The notes: generated by a model from the letters alone, not told the origin. 64,000 nt of DNA from UMGS692 sp963653425 (GCA_963653425.1 CAVJWC010000001.1:1-64000), one strand, 5' to 3'; counted from the stretch's first letter, positions 1-9,662 are shown. Numbers and translations: made by a program.

Positions 1-570
1 AAAGATTATCCCGTCATAAACGGAAAATGTTGGCTGTACGTTCGTTCCGATTCCATGGAAGGAAGCGAAGGCTTTTCAAAGGGCGACCTTATCATAGGTA
101 AGGTTTTGACCGATTCCGAAAAAAGCCGGTTAAAGGAAGGCGACGTTATCACCTTTTATCACGACCTTGACGACGACGGAGTAAAAGAACTCAATACGCA
201 CAGGATTATCCGTGTAAACGCGGACGGTTCGTTCAAAACCAAAGGCGACAACAATCAAATCGAAGATTCCTACGTCGTATACGCTTCCGATATAGAAGCG
301 GTGTGGACGGGTAAACACTATGCTGGACTCGGAGCGGTGCTTGGCTTCTTAAGCAGCAGTACGGGCTTTCTCGTATGCGTTGTTATTCCTCTCGGATTGT
401 TTTTCGTCTATCAGATAGTGGCTCTTATAATGATGATATCGGGTATGAAAGCCAAAAAAGAACCGAATATTTCCAAAGAGGACGAAGAGCGTATAAAGGA
501 ACTCGCGATTAAGGAATTCCTTGCAAAGCAAGCCCTTAAACAAGAACGAAACGATGACGAAAACGACTGA
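1..570 (+). CDS. SipW-type signal peptidase I, 5' end outside window
   Basis: Membrane serine protease of family S26, of the archaeal/ER (SipW) type that uses Ser-His rather than Ser-Lys. The reading frame is open from base 1, and the residues before the first ATG (base 55) read VRSDSM. That is the catalytic serine motif, with the Ser codon at 52-54, so the gene starts upstream and the ATG at 55 is internal. The catalytic His lies in NTHRI, and a KGDNN motif with following Asp residues completes the S26B pattern. A C-terminal transmembrane segment and a charged cytoplasmic tail rich in Lys/Glu follow. The stop is 12 bases before the next gene, so it is co-transcribed with the AAA+ ATPase. A second peptidase of the same type lies at 3758. 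No TasA/camelysin-type substrate gene is visible in the window. Confidence 0.85.
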   Translation, partial: KDYPVINGKCWLYVRSDSMEGSEGFSKGDLIIGKVLTDSEKSRLKEGDVITFYHDLDDDGVKELNTHRIIRVNADGSFKTKGDNNQIEDSYVVYASDIEAVWTGKHYAGLGAVLGFLSSSTGFLVCVVIPLGLFFVYQIVALIMMISGMKAKKEPNISKEDEERIKELAIKEFLAKQALKQERNDDEND

Positions 571-582
571 CCGAGGTTAAGT

Positions 583-2115
583 ATGGATGCGTTTTTGAAC
601 TGGTTTTTTGCCTTTATAACGACGATGTTCGGCGATTTATGGAAGGGTATCGTAGCGTTTTTAAGCGGAATTATAGGAATTTTCCGTTTCGACGTGTACT
701 TCGGAACCTTTTCTCGGTATCAGGAAGGTTTCGGCGCACTCGGCTGGATTTTTGCCGTTATCGCTCTTATACTCGTATACGCCTTCTGGGGCGCGATAAT
801 TTTCCTTATCGTTCTTGCCGTGAAGAAAGCCGTTCTGAATAAAAAAGCCGAAGCCAATCGCGACGACCTTCTTGATGAGATCGCGACGCTTCATAAAGAC
901 CTCGACAAGGCGATAACAGAAAAAGAAAGAATTATCGAAATGAAGGTTTCGCCCGATATGGATTACAGCAAGCTTTTAACCGACGCAACCGAAGAGGAAT
1001 CGTCCGTTTCCGAGTCGGACAACGTAAAGGAAGAAACGCCGAGGTTTTATCAGCTTTCTCTCGTGGACGAAAAGTATACCTACTATAAACCGCCCGTATA
1101 CGACGACGAAATTACGCTTGCGGGATTATGCGACGATCTTCGTAACTTTGCGTGCAGTAAAAACAAACTGTATTACGAGATAAAGACCATTCGTCTTATG
1201 ATTGCCGGACTGTCCGCTTCGAAAATGGTTTTACTGCAAGGTATATCGGGTACGGGTAAAACTTCTTTGCCCTATACGATGGGCAAGTTCTTTTACAGCG
1301 ACGCGACGATAGCTTCCGTTCAGCCGTCCTGGAGAGATCGTTCGGAACTTTTCGGCTTTTTCAACGAATTCACGGGTAAATTCAACGAAACGGAAGTCTT
1401 GCGCCGTATTTACGAATCTTCTTATAACGACGACGTGAACGTTATCATACTCGACGAAATGAACATTGCGCGTGTCGAATACTATTTCGCGGAAATGCTT
1501 TCCATACTCGAAATGCCCGATCCCGAAGAATGGAAGATTCAATTGGTTTCCGCCGTGTGGGATAACGACCCAAAGCGTCTGTCCGACGGTAAACTTAAAA
1601 TTCCGCAGAACGTCTTTTACGTAGGCACCGCAAACAACGACGATTCAACCTTTGCCGTTTCGGATAAAGTCTATGACCGTGCCTTCGTTATAAATCTCGA
1701 TAACAAAGGCAAACCTTTCGACGCGCCCGAAGTCGGAGCAAAACACGTATCTTATTCGCATCTTTCCGAGCTTTATAAAAAAGCCGTTGCCGATCATCCC
1801 GTATCGCAGGAAATATTCGATAAGGTAGAAAAGCTCGACCAATACGTTATAGAACACTTCAGAGTGGCTTTCGGTAACCGTATATTAAAACAGTTCGGAA
1901 CTTTCGTTCCCGTGTACGTTGCATGCGGAGGAGACGAAACGGAAGCCATAGACTATATGCTCGCAACCAAGGTGTTCAGAAAATTCGAAAGTCTGAATCT
2001 TGCCCTCATAAGGGACGAAATCAAAGGACTTATAGGGCAGTTGGACGCGCTTTTCGGCAAAGATTCGATGAAAGAATGCATAGCCTTTTTGCGTCGTTTG
2101 CAGAAATCTTATTAG
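583..2115 (+). CDS. Membrane-anchored McrB-like AAA+ ATPase
   Basis: The N-terminus carries two hydrophobic segments (about residues 5-30 and 50-85), then a coiled coil of about 35 residues and an acidic linker. The AAA+ domain covers about residues 195-440. Walker A is GISGTGKTS near residue 220, and Walker B is ILDEMN near 289-293. Between them lies a WRDRSELFG segment, as in McrB/AAA_5 proteins. A sensor stretch GTANNDDSTFA with VYDRAF follows. McrB relatives couple NTP hydrolysis to a partner nuclease or remodelling subunit; here the next gene encodes a DUF2357-like protein, the usual partner type. Membrane anchoring is not typical of restriction McrB. The motor assignment is firm, the biological role unknown. 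Confidence 0.8.
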   Translation: MDAFLNWFFAFITTMFGDLWKGIVAFLSGIIGIFRFDVYFGTFSRYQEGFGALGWIFAVIALILVYAFWGAIIFLIVLAVKKAVLNKKAEANRDDLLDEIATLHKDLDKAITEKERIIEMKVSPDMDYSKLLTDATEEESSVSESDNVKEETPRFYQLSLVDEKYTYYKPPVYDDEITLAGLCDDLRNFACSKNKLYYEIKTIRLMIAGLSASKMVLLQGISGTGKTSLPYTMGKFFYSDATIASVQPSWRDRSELFGFFNEFTGKFNETEVLRRIYESSYNDDVNVIILDEMNIARVEYYFAEMLSILEMPDPEEWKIQLVSAVWDNDPKRLSDGKLKIPQNVFYVGTANNDDSTFAVSDKVYDRAFVINLDNKGKPFDAPEVGAKHVSYSHLSELYKKAVADHPVSQEIFDKVEKLDQYVIEHFRVAFGNRILKQFGTFVPVYVACGGDETEAIDYMLATKVFRKFESLNLALIRDEIKGLIGQLDALFGKDSMKECIAFLRRLQKSY

Positions 2116-2135
2116 ACTTAAAAGGATAAATCGTT

Positions 2136-3761
2136 ATGGAAAGGGAAATGCCCGATAAAAACGACGGCGTTTGCGAAACGACTTCTTCTCTTCTTGGCGA
2201 CCTCGTTTCTTCGTTTGCGGAATACAAAGATTTACTTAACGCTTTTTCGGACGGAAAAACGGACGTCGAACTGCGCAAACGCTATATGCTTAAAGAGATA
2301 GACGAAGCGTGGGTTAAAGCCATAGAAGACGCTTTGCCGTCAATCGACAAAATCATCCGTAATCCCGAAAACGCACTTGCGGAAAGGGAAGAGGTTATGC
2401 CTACCGAGCTTACGCGGAAAGTTACGGGAAGGTCGGTAGTTTACTTGTCTCAGCATACCGATATGATAAACGAGATAAAGCCCGACGGAACCGTTGTTCC
2501 TTCGAAACTTCTCAACGTTTTTCAGGAAGACACTATTCTGACCTACGAGAATAAGTTTATCAACACTTTGCTCGTCCGTATATATACCTTCGTATCAAAA
2601 CGCTCGGAAATGGCTGAAGAACGCGGAGAAGACGAAAAAAACACTCGGTTAAGTCTTACTCAGTCGTTTGAAAAGGGAAGCGTTAAAGGAAAAATCACTC
2701 TCGGCATAGAGACTTCCGAACCGATAGAAGAAAACGAAGAGATAAAAAATTACTTTTATTCTTCTAAGCTATGGAAGAGAGTGCTTAACCTCAGAAAGAT
2801 TACGAGCGATTATATGAGTTCGTCGTTTGCGGTAAAAATGGGAAGGAACTACGTTCGTCCGCCCGTCGTCAGAACCAATAAACTGCTGAAAAACGTCGAA
2901 ATGCGAAACTGTCTTACTTTGTGGGAGTTTCTCGATTCTTACGAAAACGTCGGTTACGAAACGCTCATATCCGAAAAGTACGAAAACCTTTCGGATAAAT
3001 GCATAAGCGACTTTTCCGCAAGTCTTTGTCCGCAGTACGTTTTGTTCGACAGGTATATCCGAGGCTCGAAGGAAGAAACTTTGGCGGAAAGAGATTTACG
3101 GATGATTAAACCGCGCGTTAAAGATACGCTTGACGAGTTTGACGAAAGCGAATTCGATTACAAAGAGAAAATGCCCGAGTACGGCGTAAAACCCGAAAGC
3201 GGAAGTGAAGAAGACGACGAAATCGTATACGCGATAGAAGTAGCCTTGGCTACCGATAAAGCATTGCGAAAAGAGGCTTCGGGCGAAACCGGCGACGAGA
3301 AAGTACGCTACGCTTATCGGTATTCTTTCGAATCCAAGCTTATTCTCACTCAGAACCCCAATCAGCGTTATTACGGCGAAATAAAGAACGAACTTCTTTC
3401 TTACAAAGGAGTAAAAGCGAGAATGAGTTTCAGGCACGAGGCTTTCTGTTTTTCCAAAAAACTCTGCGCGCTTATGAAATTCAGAGGAAAAACGCTTTAT
3501 CTGCGTCTTCCCGTTAACGCCGACGATTTCGATAAAAAATACCGTCTCGTAAGCGTTACCTCAGACAAAAAACGACTTGCCGAAATGAAAATCAAAAGCG
3601 ACAGAAGCGTTAAATACGCCTTGGAACTTATAACTTTCCTTTTACACGGCGAAAATGCCGAAAGGGCGGAAGATTTCATTCGGGTAAATTACGACAAACC
3701 GTTTGAACCGATGTCGCAACTCTTGCAATCGGGACTTGTGAAATACGCAAATAATCAATGA
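2136..3761 (+). CDS. DUF2357-like partner of the McrB-like ATPase
   Basis: A 541-residue soluble protein with no signal peptide or clear membrane segment. The region around residues 95-165 contains a YENKFINTLL stretch resembling the DUF2357 family found next to McrB-type ATPases. Residues about 330-380 are acidic and low in complexity. The C-terminal part (about 400-515) contains the segments YYGEIKNELLSYKGVK and RGKTLYLRLP, which I recall as a recurrent uncharacterised module in gut Clostridia proteins; this is memory, not a search result. I could not identify a PD-(D/E)xK nuclease signature, so nuclease activity is not claimed. The start ATG at 2136 lies 20 bases after the ATPase stop, and its end overlaps the next start by 4 bases (ATGA), so translation is coupled. 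Confidence 0.55.
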   Translation: MEREMPDKNDGVCETTSSLLGDLVSSFAEYKDLLNAFSDGKTDVELRKRYMLKEIDEAWVKAIEDALPSIDKIIRNPENALAEREEVMPTELTRKVTGRSVVYLSQHTDMINEIKPDGTVVPSKLLNVFQEDTILTYENKFINTLLVRIYTFVSKRSEMAEERGEDEKNTRLSLTQSFEKGSVKGKITLGIETSEPIEENEEIKNYFYSSKLWKRVLNLRKITSDYMSSSFAVKMGRNYVRPPVVRTNKLLKNVEMRNCLTLWEFLDSYENVGYETLISEKYENLSDKCISDFSASLCPQYVLFDRYIRGSKEETLAERDLRMIKPRVKDTLDEFDESEFDYKEKMPEYGVKPESGSEEDDEIVYAIEVALATDKALRKEASGETGDEKVRYAYRYSFESKLILTQNPNQRYYGEIKNELLSYKGVKARMSFRHEAFCFSKKLCALMKFRGKTLYLRLPVNADDFDKKYRLVSVTSDKKRLAEMKIKSDRSVKYALELITFLLHGENAERAEDFIRVNYDKPFEPMSQLLQSGLVKYANNQ

Positions 3762-4393
3762 AAAACACGATGAAAACAGAAAAACTCAAACCGTTAAAAC
3801 TCGTTTTTAATATTATATTCTGGGTGATTATAGCTCTTTTTTGCGGAGTGGCTCTGCTGTCCGTAATAGCCAGAAAGACCGACAAACAGCTGTTGAATTA
3901 TTCCGTTTTGTGGGTAATGACGGAAAGCATGGAACCGAATATAGGCACAAAGAGCTATATTCTCGTTAAACGCGCCGACGTCAACGCCTTGAAAGAAGGA
4001 GATATAATAACCTTCGTATCGCGCGATACGGCAATTGCGGGCAGTCTTAACACGCACAGAATAGAAGAAGTAGTCGAACAGGGCAAAGAGTTTATAACGA
4101 AGGGCGACAATAACCCTGCTCCCGATACTCAGCACGTTTACGCCGAAGACGTAAGGTACGTATACGTCGGGAATCTTCCCGTAATGACGCTTTTCGGCAG
4201 AGTTCTTTCGACGGAAGCGGGCTTTATGTGCTTTATAAGCGTCGTTTTGATAGCGGTAACGGTAACGTCTTTCGTCGCGGTATCCAAAGAGCGCAAAAAG
4301 AAGAACGAAGAAAGCAAAAAAGAAAGGATGGACAGGCTGGTAAAAGAAGAAGTCAGACGGCTTGAAAGTCAACACGATAAAGAAGAAAATTAA
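3758..4393 (+). CDS. SipW-type signal peptidase I
   Basis: Complete S26B-type signal peptidase of 211 residues. An N-terminal transmembrane helix spans about residues 15-37. The catalytic Ser lies in TESMEP, the catalytic His in NTHRI and the acidic motif in KGDNNPAPD. A second transmembrane helix follows near the C-terminus, with a Lys/Glu-rich tail. It overlaps the preceding gene by ATGA, and an alternative in-frame ATG lies 12 bases later. Together with the truncated peptidase at 1-570 it brackets the ATPase pair, which suggests that processing of an exported substrate belongs to the same system. Active-site residues are all present. Confidence 0.9.
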   Translation: MKNTMKTEKLKPLKLVFNIIFWVIIALFCGVALLSVIARKTDKQLLNYSVLWVMTESMEPNIGTKSYILVKRADVNALKEGDIITFVSRDTAIAGSLNTHRIEEVVEQGKEFITKGDNNPAPDTQHVYAEDVRYVYVGNLPVMTLFGRVLSTEAGFMCFISVVLIAVTVTSFVAVSKERKKKNEESKKERMDRLVKEEVRRLESQHDKEEN

Positions 4394-4411
4394 ACCCACG
4401 GGAGAAGATCT

Positions 4412-6673
4412 TTGCGTAAGAAACTTATAAATCGCGGAAGAATCGCCGTTTTATTGATTATCGTATCCGTCGGATTGGCTTTGATGCTGTCGGCTGTATC
4501 CATGCTCGTGCGGTATAAAAACGAAATAGCCGAAAGGTCTTCCGCCACGGCAAAATATTATACGCTCACGGCTCGGAACGCGCTTGAAGACTGCCTTGAA
4601 AAATACACGCTGAAAGCGTGTGAAATAGCCTTTTCCGTGACCGACGACGTAGACGACGTTTCCGTCTATCTGAAAGGCTTCGTTTCGGACGATTCGATTA
4701 AATTCAGCAGATATTTCGATAACGAAGGCAACTTTCACGACAGCGACGGCAGTCTTTATTCGAGCGATAAAGATCCTTCCTTAGAGCATTTTAAGTCAAA
4801 AACCGATAAGGTCGGTTACGTAGGAACTTTCGACGACGACCTTTGCGTCGACAGCGGAACTATGAGCGTGGTGGGCTTTTACGCCCCCGTAACGAGGTCG
4901 GATACCGTAAGCGCGATCGTCAATTATTACACGCGTCAGAATTTAGTCGAAGCATTCAGGAAACGATATAAAAGCGAAAAAGCCGAATTTTCCGTAGTGT
5001 GTTCTTTGGACGGCAAGATAGTTTCGGGACTCGAAGAATCGGTGGACGCGCAGATATTTACCTTTTTACAAAACAAATTCGGAGCGAAAGATGTTTCGGA
5101 TAAGGTTAAAAACTTCCTTCAGAAGGGCGAAATCGGAACGCTTGTGGCAGGCTACGGGGACGATAAATATCTGATTTCCGTCGACGCGGACAAGGAAAAT
5201 CTTACGGACATAGCGATAGTCGAGATGTACAGGCTGGACGTTTTGTTTGCGTCCAGTTACGACCTTATTCGTTCGACGGTCCTTATTATCGTGCTGTTTG
5301 CGGTAATCGTAGTCGGCGTTACGGTTTACCTTATCGTTTTCAGTTCCCGGCTGAAAAAGAGAATTTTCAATATGGAAACCAACGACATTTCGCTCGGATG
5401 TCTGAATCGCACGGGCTTTGAAAAGTCCGTCGAGAAAATCCTGAACCTTAATAAAAGCTCGTATTTCGTGCTTGTCGTTGCCCGTATACGGCATTTCAGA
5501 AGGTTTAAGGAATCCTTTTCCGAAAGCGAAATAAACGATTTACTGAAATACGTAAAACTTGTGTGCGGTAAAACCGTTATAAACCACGAGATTTACGGTC
5601 ACGGCGAAGAGGGCGAATTCTTCCTTTTACTGCATGCGAAAAACAGACAGGAGATTATAGAAAGGCTTAAAATACACGAGTTTCTGGCAAGTCAATATAA
5701 AGGAACGTCCAATTTCAGCGTGTCGCTCAGATACGGCGTTTACGAATACGACGCTTCCGAAAACGCTACGGTTTCTCAGCGAGTGGATTTCGCGAAAGAA
5801 GCCATCGAAAACGCTTCTTCCCGTATGGGAGAGAGCGCCGACTTAAAGGTGATTTTTTACAGCGACGAACTCAGAGAGAAACGTATCGCAAACGAAAGTA
5901 TGGAACTTCGTATGGATTACGCTTTGAAAAACGGCGAATTTCAGGTCTTCTATCAGCCTAAGTACAACCTTAATCGGAACAAGCAGGACGGTTGCGAAGC
6001 CTTGGTGCGCTGGTACGACGCCAAAGAAGACCGTTACAACAAGCCCGCTCTGTTTATGAGTCTGTTCGAATCCAACGGTTTTATCGTAAAACTCGATAAA
6101 TACGTTTATAAAAAGGTCTGCGAATATATAAGTTACTCCGTTTCAAAGGGAAAGAGAGTTTTCCCCGTCTCGGTAAACGTTTCGCGCGTCACGGCAATAC
6201 AACCCGGGTTTATCGATACCTACGCAGGACTTAAAAAGAAGTACCACATTCCCGACGGACTTATTATAATCGAATTTACCGAAAGTTTCGCTTACGAAAA
6301 CTACAAAACCTTACTGCCTATCGTAAACAGTCTGCACGAAAACGGATTCAAATGTTCCATCGACGACTTCGGTTGCGGTTATTCGTCCTATCAGATATTA
6401 AAGAATCTGCCTATGGACGAAGTCAAACTCGATAAGGTCTTTCTCGAAAAGGGAACTTCTCCGCAAAAAGACGATTACGTTTTCGAAAGCGTCGTTGCGT
6501 TGGGCAAGAAAATCGGTATGAAAGTCACTCAGGAGGGCATCGAAACCGAATCTGAACTGGAAAGAGTGAGAAAACTCGGTTGCGACACCATTCAGGGTTA
6601 CTACTATTCTCATCCGTTGGGACTTAACGACTATATGAATTTCGTCGACAGAAGCGACGAACATAACGTCTGA
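4412..6673 (+). CDS. Membrane c-di-GMP phosphodiesterase (degenerate GGDEF + EAL)
   Basis: A 753-residue membrane signalling protein. Helix 1 is at about residues 12-32, followed by an extracytoplasmic sensor region of about 250 residues and helix 2 near residues 290-312. A GGDEF-like domain follows without the GGDEF motif (GEEGEF in its place), so it is probably regulatory. The C-terminal EAL domain is intact: CEALVRW (Glu near 529), VSVNVSR, IIEFTE, IDDFG, VKLDK, TQEGIE and IQGYY. It should therefore hydrolyse c-di-GMP. The start is a TTG, chosen because a GGGAG site lies 7 bases upstream and the frame begins MRKK before the helix. It starts 18 bases after the signal peptidase gene and may be the last gene of that operon. 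Confidence 0.85.
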   Translation: MRKKLINRGRIAVLLIIVSVGLALMLSAVSMLVRYKNEIAERSSATAKYYTLTARNALEDCLEKYTLKACEIAFSVTDDVDDVSVYLKGFVSDDSIKFSRYFDNEGNFHDSDGSLYSSDKDPSLEHFKSKTDKVGYVGTFDDDLCVDSGTMSVVGFYAPVTRSDTVSAIVNYYTRQNLVEAFRKRYKSEKAEFSVVCSLDGKIVSGLEESVDAQIFTFLQNKFGAKDVSDKVKNFLQKGEIGTLVAGYGDDKYLISVDADKENLTDIAIVEMYRLDVLFASSYDLIRSTVLIIVLFAVIVVGVTVYLIVFSSRLKKRIFNMETNDISLGCLNRTGFEKSVEKILNLNKSSYFVLVVARIRHFRRFKESFSESEINDLLKYVKLVCGKTVINHEIYGHGEEGEFFLLLHAKNRQEIIERLKIHEFLASQYKGTSNFSVSLRYGVYEYDASENATVSQRVDFAKEAIENASSRMGESADLKVIFYSDELREKRIANESMELRMDYALKNGEFQVFYQPKYNLNRNKQDGCEALVRWYDAKEDRYNKPALFMSLFESNGFIVKLDKYVYKKVCEYISYSVSKGKRVFPVSVNVSRVTAIQPGFIDTYAGLKKKYHIPDGLIIIEFTESFAYENYKTLLPIVNSLHENGFKCSIDDFGCGYSSYQILKNLPMDEVKLDKVFLEKGTSPQKDDYVFESVVALGKKIGMKVTQEGIETESELERVRKLGCDTIQGYYYSHPLGLNDYMNFVDRSDEHNV

Positions 6674-6751
6674 AAACGCTTTACCCTGCAATTCAGGTGC
6701 TTTAATGCCCGATTTACGGCGATAAAGAACGGAAAGTCCGATTAAAAAAAT

Positions 6752-6780
6752 TTGCCAAATTCCGTAAGTTTTGCTACAAT
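6752..6780 (+). promoter_or_regulatory. Sigma-A promoter of the phosphorelay operon
   Basis: TTGCCA and TACAAT are separated by 17 bases, with a TG one base upstream of the -10. Transcription would begin near 6787, so the ATG at 6790 would have no leader. This supports the downstream start at 6871. A second TATAAT lies at 6786-6791. Confidence 0.7.
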
Positions 6781-6870
6781 AACGGTATAATGGCGGGTAT
6801 ACCGTTGTTTTACGAAAAAACAGCCGATAATCGTACTTTGTCGGGTTTACCTGTCATAGGAGATAACATT

Positions 6871-8832
6871 ATGATAACGACCGAACAACAGATAAATACG
6901 GAAATCGAAGCGTTGAAGAAAATATTTCCGACGGTTCGGCTTTTATCTGCCTCCGAAGTCGGAGCGATAGGGGAGAACTGTCCCGAAAACAAAAAGTCGG
7001 AAGTCAGATGTTTCGACGTATGGAAACGCAATTCGCCCTGCCTTAACTGCGTGAGCTACAGAGCTCTTACCGAAAAGAAACAGTTTTCCAAGATAGAGCG
7101 CACGAGAGACGGAATTTTTCAGGTTATAGCCGACTATCGCGAAGTCGACGGAAAACCCTGCGTTCTCGAACTGATAAAGACTTTCGACGAAAAAATTACC
7201 GTCGATTACAGCGATTCTACGCTCGATTCGGACAACGATCCGATAACGCTCAACAGATATTTCGAAAAGGCTTATATAGACGTTTTGACTCAGACTCTTA
7301 CGCGCAGGTATTACGAAGAATATCTTGCCGACGAGTATATGAGCGGTGGCGTCGCAATGATCGATCTGGACGATTTTAAGCTGTATAACGACCTTTTCGG
7401 ACACGACGTGGGCGACGCCGTGTTAAAACTTGCCGCGAGTACGATGATGAAATATATCCGTAAGAGCGATAAGATCATTCGTTACGGCGGAGACGAGTTT
7501 TTAATCGTAATGCAGGGCGTTAAGGAAACGGAACTGAGAAGATGCCTGTCGGAAATATGCGCAGGTACGAAAGAAGCCGTGTTGGGAGAATATCCCGAAA
7601 TAAAACTGTCCGTCAGCGCGGGCGGAGTTATCTGTTCGGACGAAACCGTAAAGCATGCGGTTATCAAAGCGGACGGGCTTATGTATTTAGCCAAGAAAAA
7701 GAAAGATTGCTTCATTACCGCCGAAGACGAAGTGCGTGAGATTGCGGGCGAGCAGATGCCCAAAAGGGAATTGGTGCTTATCGTCGACGATTCCGAACTG
7801 AACCGCGAAATTCTGTCCAACATACTGAAAAACGAATACGACCTTATCGAAGCAAAGAGCGGAGAAGAAGCCGTTGCTCAGATAGAAAAATACAGAAGCG
7901 AGCTTTCCGTCGTTCTGCTTGACCTTATAATGCCCGGGATGAGCGGTTTCGACGTACTCGATTACATGAACGCGCACGACCTGATGTCTCATATTCCCGT
8001 AATAACCATAACGGGCGACGAATCGAGCGAATCAATGCGGGCGTCTTACGAAAAGGGCGTTACCGACCATATTACCCGTCCTTTTGACGCGAGAATTGTC
8101 TATAAGCGCGTTTCCAACACCGTTAAGGTTTATTCCAAACAAAAACAGCTTGCGTCGGAAGTCGCCGAAAAAATCCGCGAAGGCGAAAAAGCGCGCGATC
8201 TCGTGGTAGAGATTCTCAGCCGTATAGTCGAGAATCCCAAAAACGACTACGGAGGCAATCACGCGGGACATATCATCGTTTTCACAAAGCTTATTCTGCA
8301 AAAGCTCATAAGCAAAACCGACGCGTACGGTATAGCCGAAAAGGATATTAACGTAATCGCAACTGCGGCTGCTTTGCACGACATCGGCAAAGTCTACGTC
8401 AGCAGAAAGATTCTCGATAAGAAAGGAAAGCTTACCGAACTCGAAAGAAAAGCCATGCAGGCGCATACCTTTCTCGGCGAAGAAACGCTCAACAACATAC
8501 AAGACTACGCGGACGAACCCGTAATGAAGTACGCGAAACAGATTTGCCGTTCTCATCACGAAAGATTTGACGGCAATGGTTATCCCGACGGACTTGTCGG
8601 CGACAAGATCCCCATCTCGGCTCAGGCCGTTTCGATTTGCGACGTTTACGACGCGCTTGTTTCAGAAAGATCTTATAAACCAGCCTATTCGCACGAAAAA
8701 GCGGTCAGACTGATTCAAAAAGGCAAATGCGGCGTCTTTAATCCGTTGATTGCGGAGTGTTTCGCGGAATGCGCCGACGAGTTCAGAAAAATAATAGAAC
8801 AGAAAACGCTTAAAGAAGGATTCTATAAATGA
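6871..8832 (+). CDS. GGDEF-REC-HD-GYP dual c-di-GMP enzyme
   Basis: A 653-residue soluble protein from the ATG at 6871, which has an AGGAG site 8 bases upstream; the in-frame ATG at 6790 sits on the promoter. The N-terminal domain of about 120 residues is PAS-like, with Cys residues in RCFDVW and CLNC. The diguanylate cyclase domain has an intact YGGDEF near residues 206-210. A receiver domain follows with phosphoacceptor Asp near 351 (LLDLIMPG). The HD-GYP phosphodiesterase domain carries HDIGK (His near 503) and HHERFDGNGYPDG. Both synthetic and degradative motifs are intact, so the phosphorylation state of REC may choose between activities (inference). It overlaps the next gene by ATGA. 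It is the likely output of the downstream kinase and HPt protein. Confidence 0.88.
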   Translation: MITTEQQINTEIEALKKIFPTVRLLSASEVGAIGENCPENKKSEVRCFDVWKRNSPCLNCVSYRALTEKKQFSKIERTRDGIFQVIADYREVDGKPCVLELIKTFDEKITVDYSDSTLDSDNDPITLNRYFEKAYIDVLTQTLTRRYYEEYLADEYMSGGVAMIDLDDFKLYNDLFGHDVGDAVLKLAASTMMKYIRKSDKIIRYGGDEFLIVMQGVKETELRRCLSEICAGTKEAVLGEYPEIKLSVSAGGVICSDETVKHAVIKADGLMYLAKKKKDCFITAEDEVREIAGEQMPKRELVLIVDDSELNREILSNILKNEYDLIEAKSGEEAVAQIEKYRSELSVVLLDLIMPGMSGFDVLDYMNAHDLMSHIPVITITGDESSESMRASYEKGVTDHITRPFDARIVYKRVSNTVKVYSKQKQLASEVAEKIREGEKARDLVVEILSRIVENPKNDYGGNHAGHIIVFTKLILQKLISKTDAYGIAEKDINVIATAAALHDIGKVYVSRKILDKKGKLTELERKAMQAHTFLGEETLNNIQDYADEPVMKYAKQICRSHHERFDGNGYPDGLVGDKIPISAQAVSICDVYDALVSERSYKPAYSHEKAVRLIQKGKCGVFNPLIAECFAECADEFRKIIEQKTLKEGFYK

Positions 8833-9662
8833 GTAAAACGTTTTTAAGGAAGTCGGTCGTCTTGTTTATGGCGACGCTTATATGCGTGTCGGTGTTTTTG
8901 TGCGGTTGCAAACCCAAAGAAAAAGACCCCGACGAAGAGAATTTGCCGGAACTCATAATCGGTTCGGATTACTACGAACCCTTCATTTACCGCGATTATA
9001 ACGGAGAATTCATAGGTTTCGACGTCGAACTCGCAGAGGAAGTCTGTAAACAAATGGGTTATAAGGCGAAATTCGTCGGTATAGATTGGGAAAAGAAAAA
9101 CGATTACCTCGAAAGCGGTGAAATCGATTGTCTGTGGGGTTGTTTTTCGATCACGGGAAGAGAGAACACCTATTCGTGGACTTTGCCCTACCTGAACAGC
9201 AGACAGGTCGTTGCCGTGCCTACCGACAGCAATATAAATTGCATCGCCGACCTCGAAGGCAAGCGCGTCGCCGTTCAGATAACCAGTAAGCCCGACGAGA
9301 TTTTTTCGGGTAAAATAATGGGATATGTCGAAATACCCAAGCTTAAAGCTCTGAATTGTTTTACCGATATGCCCCATGTTTTCGCCGCGATAGCCGACGA
9401 TTACGTTGACGCGATTGCGGGGCACGAAGAGGCTTTTCTCGCCTATATGCAATCGAGTACGATAAAACTTAAAATATTGGAAGAACCTTTGCTTGAAGTT
9501 CAGATCGGCGTCGCTTTTTCGAAAGGAACTCACGCCGACGTTATAGAGAAGATGAATAACGCTTTCGTTTTGCTTTCTAAAAACGGTTATATGGCGGAAT
9601 TGGCTTCTTCTTACGGGTTTGATCCTCTTAAGAGTTTGGTGAACTATGAAGAAAAACGATAA
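8829..9662 (+). CDS. Solute-binding lipoprotein (SBP_bac_3 type)
   Basis: A 277-residue type 2 periplasmic-binding-fold protein of the polar amino acid family. The signal peptide ends in lipobox LCGC, so it is lipid-anchored outside the membrane. Typical segments include GFDVELAEEVCKQMG near the start of the fold and a central hinge. No transporter permease or ATPase gene is adjacent. Instead it overlaps the HD-GYP gene by 4 bases and the hybrid kinase gene by 17 bases. This points to use as a ligand sensor for the kinase, rather than transport. The ligand is unknown; amino-acid-like compounds are the family norm. Confidence 0.85.
   Translation: MSKTFLRKSVVLFMATLICVSVFLCGCKPKEKDPDEENLPELIIGSDYYEPFIYRDYNGEFIGFDVELAEEVCKQMGYKAKFVGIDWEKKNDYLESGEIDCLWGCFSITGRENTYSWTLPYLNSRQVVAVPTDSNINCIADLEGKRVAVQITSKPDEIFSGKIMGYVEIPKLKALNCFTDMPHVFAAIADDYVDAIAGHEEAFLAYMQSSTIKLKILEEPLLEVQIGVAFSKGTHADVIEKMNNAFVLLSKNGYMAELASSYGFDPLKSLVNYEEKR

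Noticed and set aside
6790..6870. Upstream start of the GGDEF-REC-HD-GYP gene
   Set aside because: The ATG at 6790 lies on a TATAAT and almost at the predicted transcript start, and lacks a ribosome site.
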